Source: DASPTB01 sp035623615 | GTDB lineage: Bacteria > Actinomycetota > UBA4738 | NCBI GenBank assembly: GCA_035623615.1 | Contig: DASPTB010000253.1 | Span: 1-7,031, forward strand | Reading direction: 5' to 3' | DNA length: 7,031 bases | Part shown: piece by piece, positions 4,997 to 7,031 of the stretch | Numbering within the stretch: position 1 is the first letter of the stretch | How the letters are laid out: each line of letters begins with the position of its first letter | Program-made: the position numbers and the translations under genes | The notes under the pieces: model-generated | Database searches by the model: none | What the model was told of the DNA's origin: nothing | What the model saw: only the letters and a program-made list of their open reading frames with translations

Positions 4997-7031
4997 ATGA
5001 GCCCACGAGCCCGGACACCCGAGGCCGCCGGCAGGCGCACCCCCGAGGAACGGCGGCTCTCGGACGCGCGCAAGCGGGTCGAAGAGCTGCACGAGCAGAT
5101 CAACCACCACTCGTACCGCTACCACGTGCTCGACGACCCGGAGATCTCCGACTTCGACTACGACCGGATGGTCAAGGAGCTGCAGACGCTCGAGGCCGAA
5201 TTCCCGGAGCTGATCACGCCCGACAGCCCGACGCAGCGGGTCGGGGGCGCGCCGGCGGCAGACCTGTTCGCCCCCGTGACCCACCGCGCGCAGATGCTCT
5301 CGCTCGACAACGCGTTCAGCTGGGACGAGCTCGAGGCGTGGGGCAAGCGCGTGGAGCGCGACGTCGGCACGGACGTCCGCTTCGTGTGCGAGCTGAAGAT
5401 CGACGGTCTGGCGGTCGTCCTGTCCTACGAGGACGGCGCGTTCGTCCGCGGCGCCACACGCGGCGACGGCACGACCGGCGAAGACGTGACCGCCAACATA
5501 CGCACGATCCGCCAGGTCCCGATCCGGTTGCGCGGCAAGGGACATCCCTCGGTGCTCGACGTGCGTGGCGAGGTGTACTTCCCAATCCGGGGATTCGAGC
5601 AGCTGAACGACGAGCTGATCGAGCGGGGAGATCGTCCATTCGCAAACCCTCGCAACGCGGCCGCGGGATCGCTCCGGCAGAAAGATCCGACGGTGAGCGC
5701 GTCGCGGCCGCTGCGTCTGTGGTGCCACGGGGTGTTGTACGCCGAGGGCCGCCGCTACCGCTCGCACTCCGAGGCGCTCGGCGACCTGCGCGACGCCGGT
5801 TTGCCGGTGAACCCGGCGACCGAGATCGTCGGCTCGCTCCGGGACGTCTTCGCGTACTGCGAGCGCTGGGAGAAGGATCGTCACACGATCGACTACGAGA
5901 TCGACGGCGTCGTCGTCAAGGTCGACTCGATCGACCAGCAGGAAGAGCTCGGCGCTACCTCGCACGCGCCGCGGTGGGCGATCGCCTACAAGTTCCCGCC
6001 CGAGGAACGGACGACGCTGCTCCGCGAGATCGGCGTGCACACCGGACGCACCGGCATGGTCACGCCGTTCGCGTTCCTCGAGCCGGTGTTCGTCAGCGGC
6101 GTGACCGTCAGCACGGCGACGCTGCACAACGCGGACGAGGTCAAGCGCAAGGACGTGCGCGAGGGCGACACGGTGATCGTGCGCCGCGCCGGCGACGTCA
6201 TCCCCGAGGTGCTCGGGCCGGTGCTGGCCAAGCGCCCCAAGAGCTCGAAGGCGTGGCGCTTCCCCAAGAAGTGCCCCTCGTGCAAGACGCCGCTCGTCAA
6301 GGACGAGGGCGGCAAGTACTGGCGCTGCCCGAACAAGCGCGGCTGCCCGTCGCAGAACATCGAGTGGCTGTTCTCGTTCGCGTCGCGCGGCGCGATGGAC
6401 ATCGAGAGCCTCGGGTACAAGACGGGGATCCTGCTGCTGGACATGGGATGGGTCCAAGATCCCGCCGACTTCTACTCGCTCGACGAGGAGAAGCTCGCGC
6501 AGCTGCCGGGGTTCAAGGAGAAGAAGATCCAGAACCTGCTGACGGCGATCGAGGCGTCCAGGGATCGTCCGCTCTGGCGGTTGTTGGTCGCGCTCAACAT
6601 CCGCCACGTCGGATGGCACGTCGCGCAGGTGCTGACGCGGGCGTTCCCGTCGATCGAGGAGCTGAAGACGGCCTCCGAGGACGACCTGAATGCCGTCGAG
6701 GGCGTCGGGCCCGAGATCGCGGGGAGCGTCCACGAGTGGTTCCACGACAAGGAGAACCTGAAGCTGCTCACGAAGCTCGCGAAGGCGGGGGTCCGGACGA
6801 AGGACGACGAGGTCGCACCGCCGCCCGAGGGGCCGCTGACGGGGCACGCGATCGTGCTGACGGGCGGGCTCGAATCGATGAGCCGCGAGCAGGCCGAGCG
6901 TGCCGCGACCGAGGCGGGGGCCCGCATCGTCGGGAGCGTGTCGAAGAAGACGAGCTTCGTGGTGGCGGGAGAGAATCCCGGCTCGAAGCTCGACAAGGCG
7001 CAGCAGCTGGGCGTCGAGGTCATCGACGAGA
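4997..7031 (+). CDS. ligA: NAD-dependent DNA ligase LigA (last residues beyond window)
   Basis: LigA seals 5'-phosphate/3'-OH nicks in replication and repair, using NAD+ to adenylate an active-site lysine. The window holds 678 codons. After a basic leader (1-20) comes domain Ia with the NMN-site residues Tyr42, His43, Asp52, Tyr55 and Asp56 (numbered against E. coli Tyr22 to Asp36). The adenylation domain has Lys134 in CELKIDGLAV, DVRGEVY (188-194), FANPRNAAAGSLRQ (215-228), DGVVVKVD (303-310) and WAIAYKFP (327-334). The OB fold includes HTGRTGMVTPFA. Zinc ligands are Cys426, Cys429, Cys444 and Cys450 with the usual 2-14-5 spacing. Helix-hairpin-helix repeats span about 460-585 and the BRCT domain starts near 612. 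The frame is open at the edge after VEVIDE, a typical near-terminal sequence, so roughly 10-20 residues are missing. Two helix-hairpin-helix turns are unusual (GFKEKK, HVGWHVAQ). It follows the UPF0280 gene by 39 bases; in many actinobacteria gatCAB lies further on. Confidence 0.97.
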   Translation, partial: MSPRARTPEAAGRRTPEERRLSDARKRVEELHEQINHHSYRYHVLDDPEISDFDYDRMVKELQTLEAEFPELITPDSPTQRVGGAPAADLFAPVTHRAQMLSLDNAFSWDELEAWGKRVERDVGTDVRFVCELKIDGLAVVLSYEDGAFVRGATRGDGTTGEDVTANIRTIRQVPIRLRGKGHPSVLDVRGEVYFPIRGFEQLNDELIERGDRPFANPRNAAAGSLRQKDPTVSASRPLRLWCHGVLYAEGRRYRSHSEALGDLRDAGLPVNPATEIVGSLRDVFAYCERWEKDRHTIDYEIDGVVVKVDSIDQQEELGATSHAPRWAIAYKFPPEERTTLLREIGVHTGRTGMVTPFAFLEPVFVSGVTVSTATLHNADEVKRKDVREGDTVIVRRAGDVIPEVLGPVLAKRPKSSKAWRFPKKCPSCKTPLVKDEGGKYWRCPNKRGCPSQNIEWLFSFASRGAMDIESLGYKTGILLLDMGWVQDPADFYSLDEEKLAQLPGFKEKKIQNLLTAIEASRDRPLWRLLVALNIRHVGWHVAQVLTRAFPSIEELKTASEDDLNAVEGVGPEIAGSVHEWFHDKENLKLLTKLAKAGVRTKDDEVAPPPEGPLTGHAIVLTGGLESMSREQAERAATEAGARIVGSVSKKTSFVVAGENPGSKLDKAQQLGVEVIDE

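Noticed and set aside
4082..6847. Minus-strand open frame of 921 codons antisense to ligA and the UPF0280 gene
   Set aside because: Its translation is low-complexity Arg/Leu/Val/Asp-rich with no recognisable domain, and it lies opposite two well-supported genes. Long antisense open frames are expected in GC-rich codon-biased DNA.

Overview
High-GC, gene-dense chromosomal DNA, most likely from an actinomycetote (Actinobacteria). Three things point there. There is an ABATE/CGNR zinc-finger protein. The citrate synthase closely resembles mycobacterial CitA, as recalled from memory. Two promoters have a TAnnnT -10 box that puts the transcription start on or next to the ATG (leaderless mRNA), a common actinobacterial arrangement. 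The exact class cannot be read from the sequence. No rRNA, tRNA, insertion sequence, CRISPR array or phage gene is visible.

Layout: two genes run leftward on the minus strand from about 1651. They are a CGNR zinc-finger putative regulator (944-1651) and, overlapping its 3' end by 23 bases, a CitA-type citrate synthase (1-966) that leaves the window at its catalytic NVE motif. A 118-base divergent region (1652-1769) holds two apparent leaderless promoters and two perfect inverted repeats. Four genes run rightward: mnmA (tRNA 2-thiouridine synthase, 1770-2849), a polytopic membrane protein that looks like a GT-C glycosyltransferase (2926-4179), a UPF0280/COG2122 protein (4271-4957), and ligA (NAD-dependent DNA ligase, 4997 to the window edge, lacking only its last residues).

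How the genes may work together: the left pair looks like a small autoregulated operon in which a DNA-binding-type protein precedes a central-carbon enzyme. The right-hand group is mostly housekeeping; mnmA and ligA lie in the same neighbourhood in many actinobacteria. The less usual parts are the two genes between them, the membrane protein and the UPF0280 protein. UPF0280/COG2122 has been linked to sulfide assimilation in methanogens, so its place two genes downstream of a tRNA-thiolation enzyme invites a sulfur-related hypothesis.

I do not see an obviously new multi-gene system. The best leads are the operator-like palindrome around the regulator's own -10 box, the regulator/citrate synthase overlap, and the UPF0280 gene with a possible 5'-terminal mRNA hairpin. 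No stretch longer than 300 bases lacks a gene.
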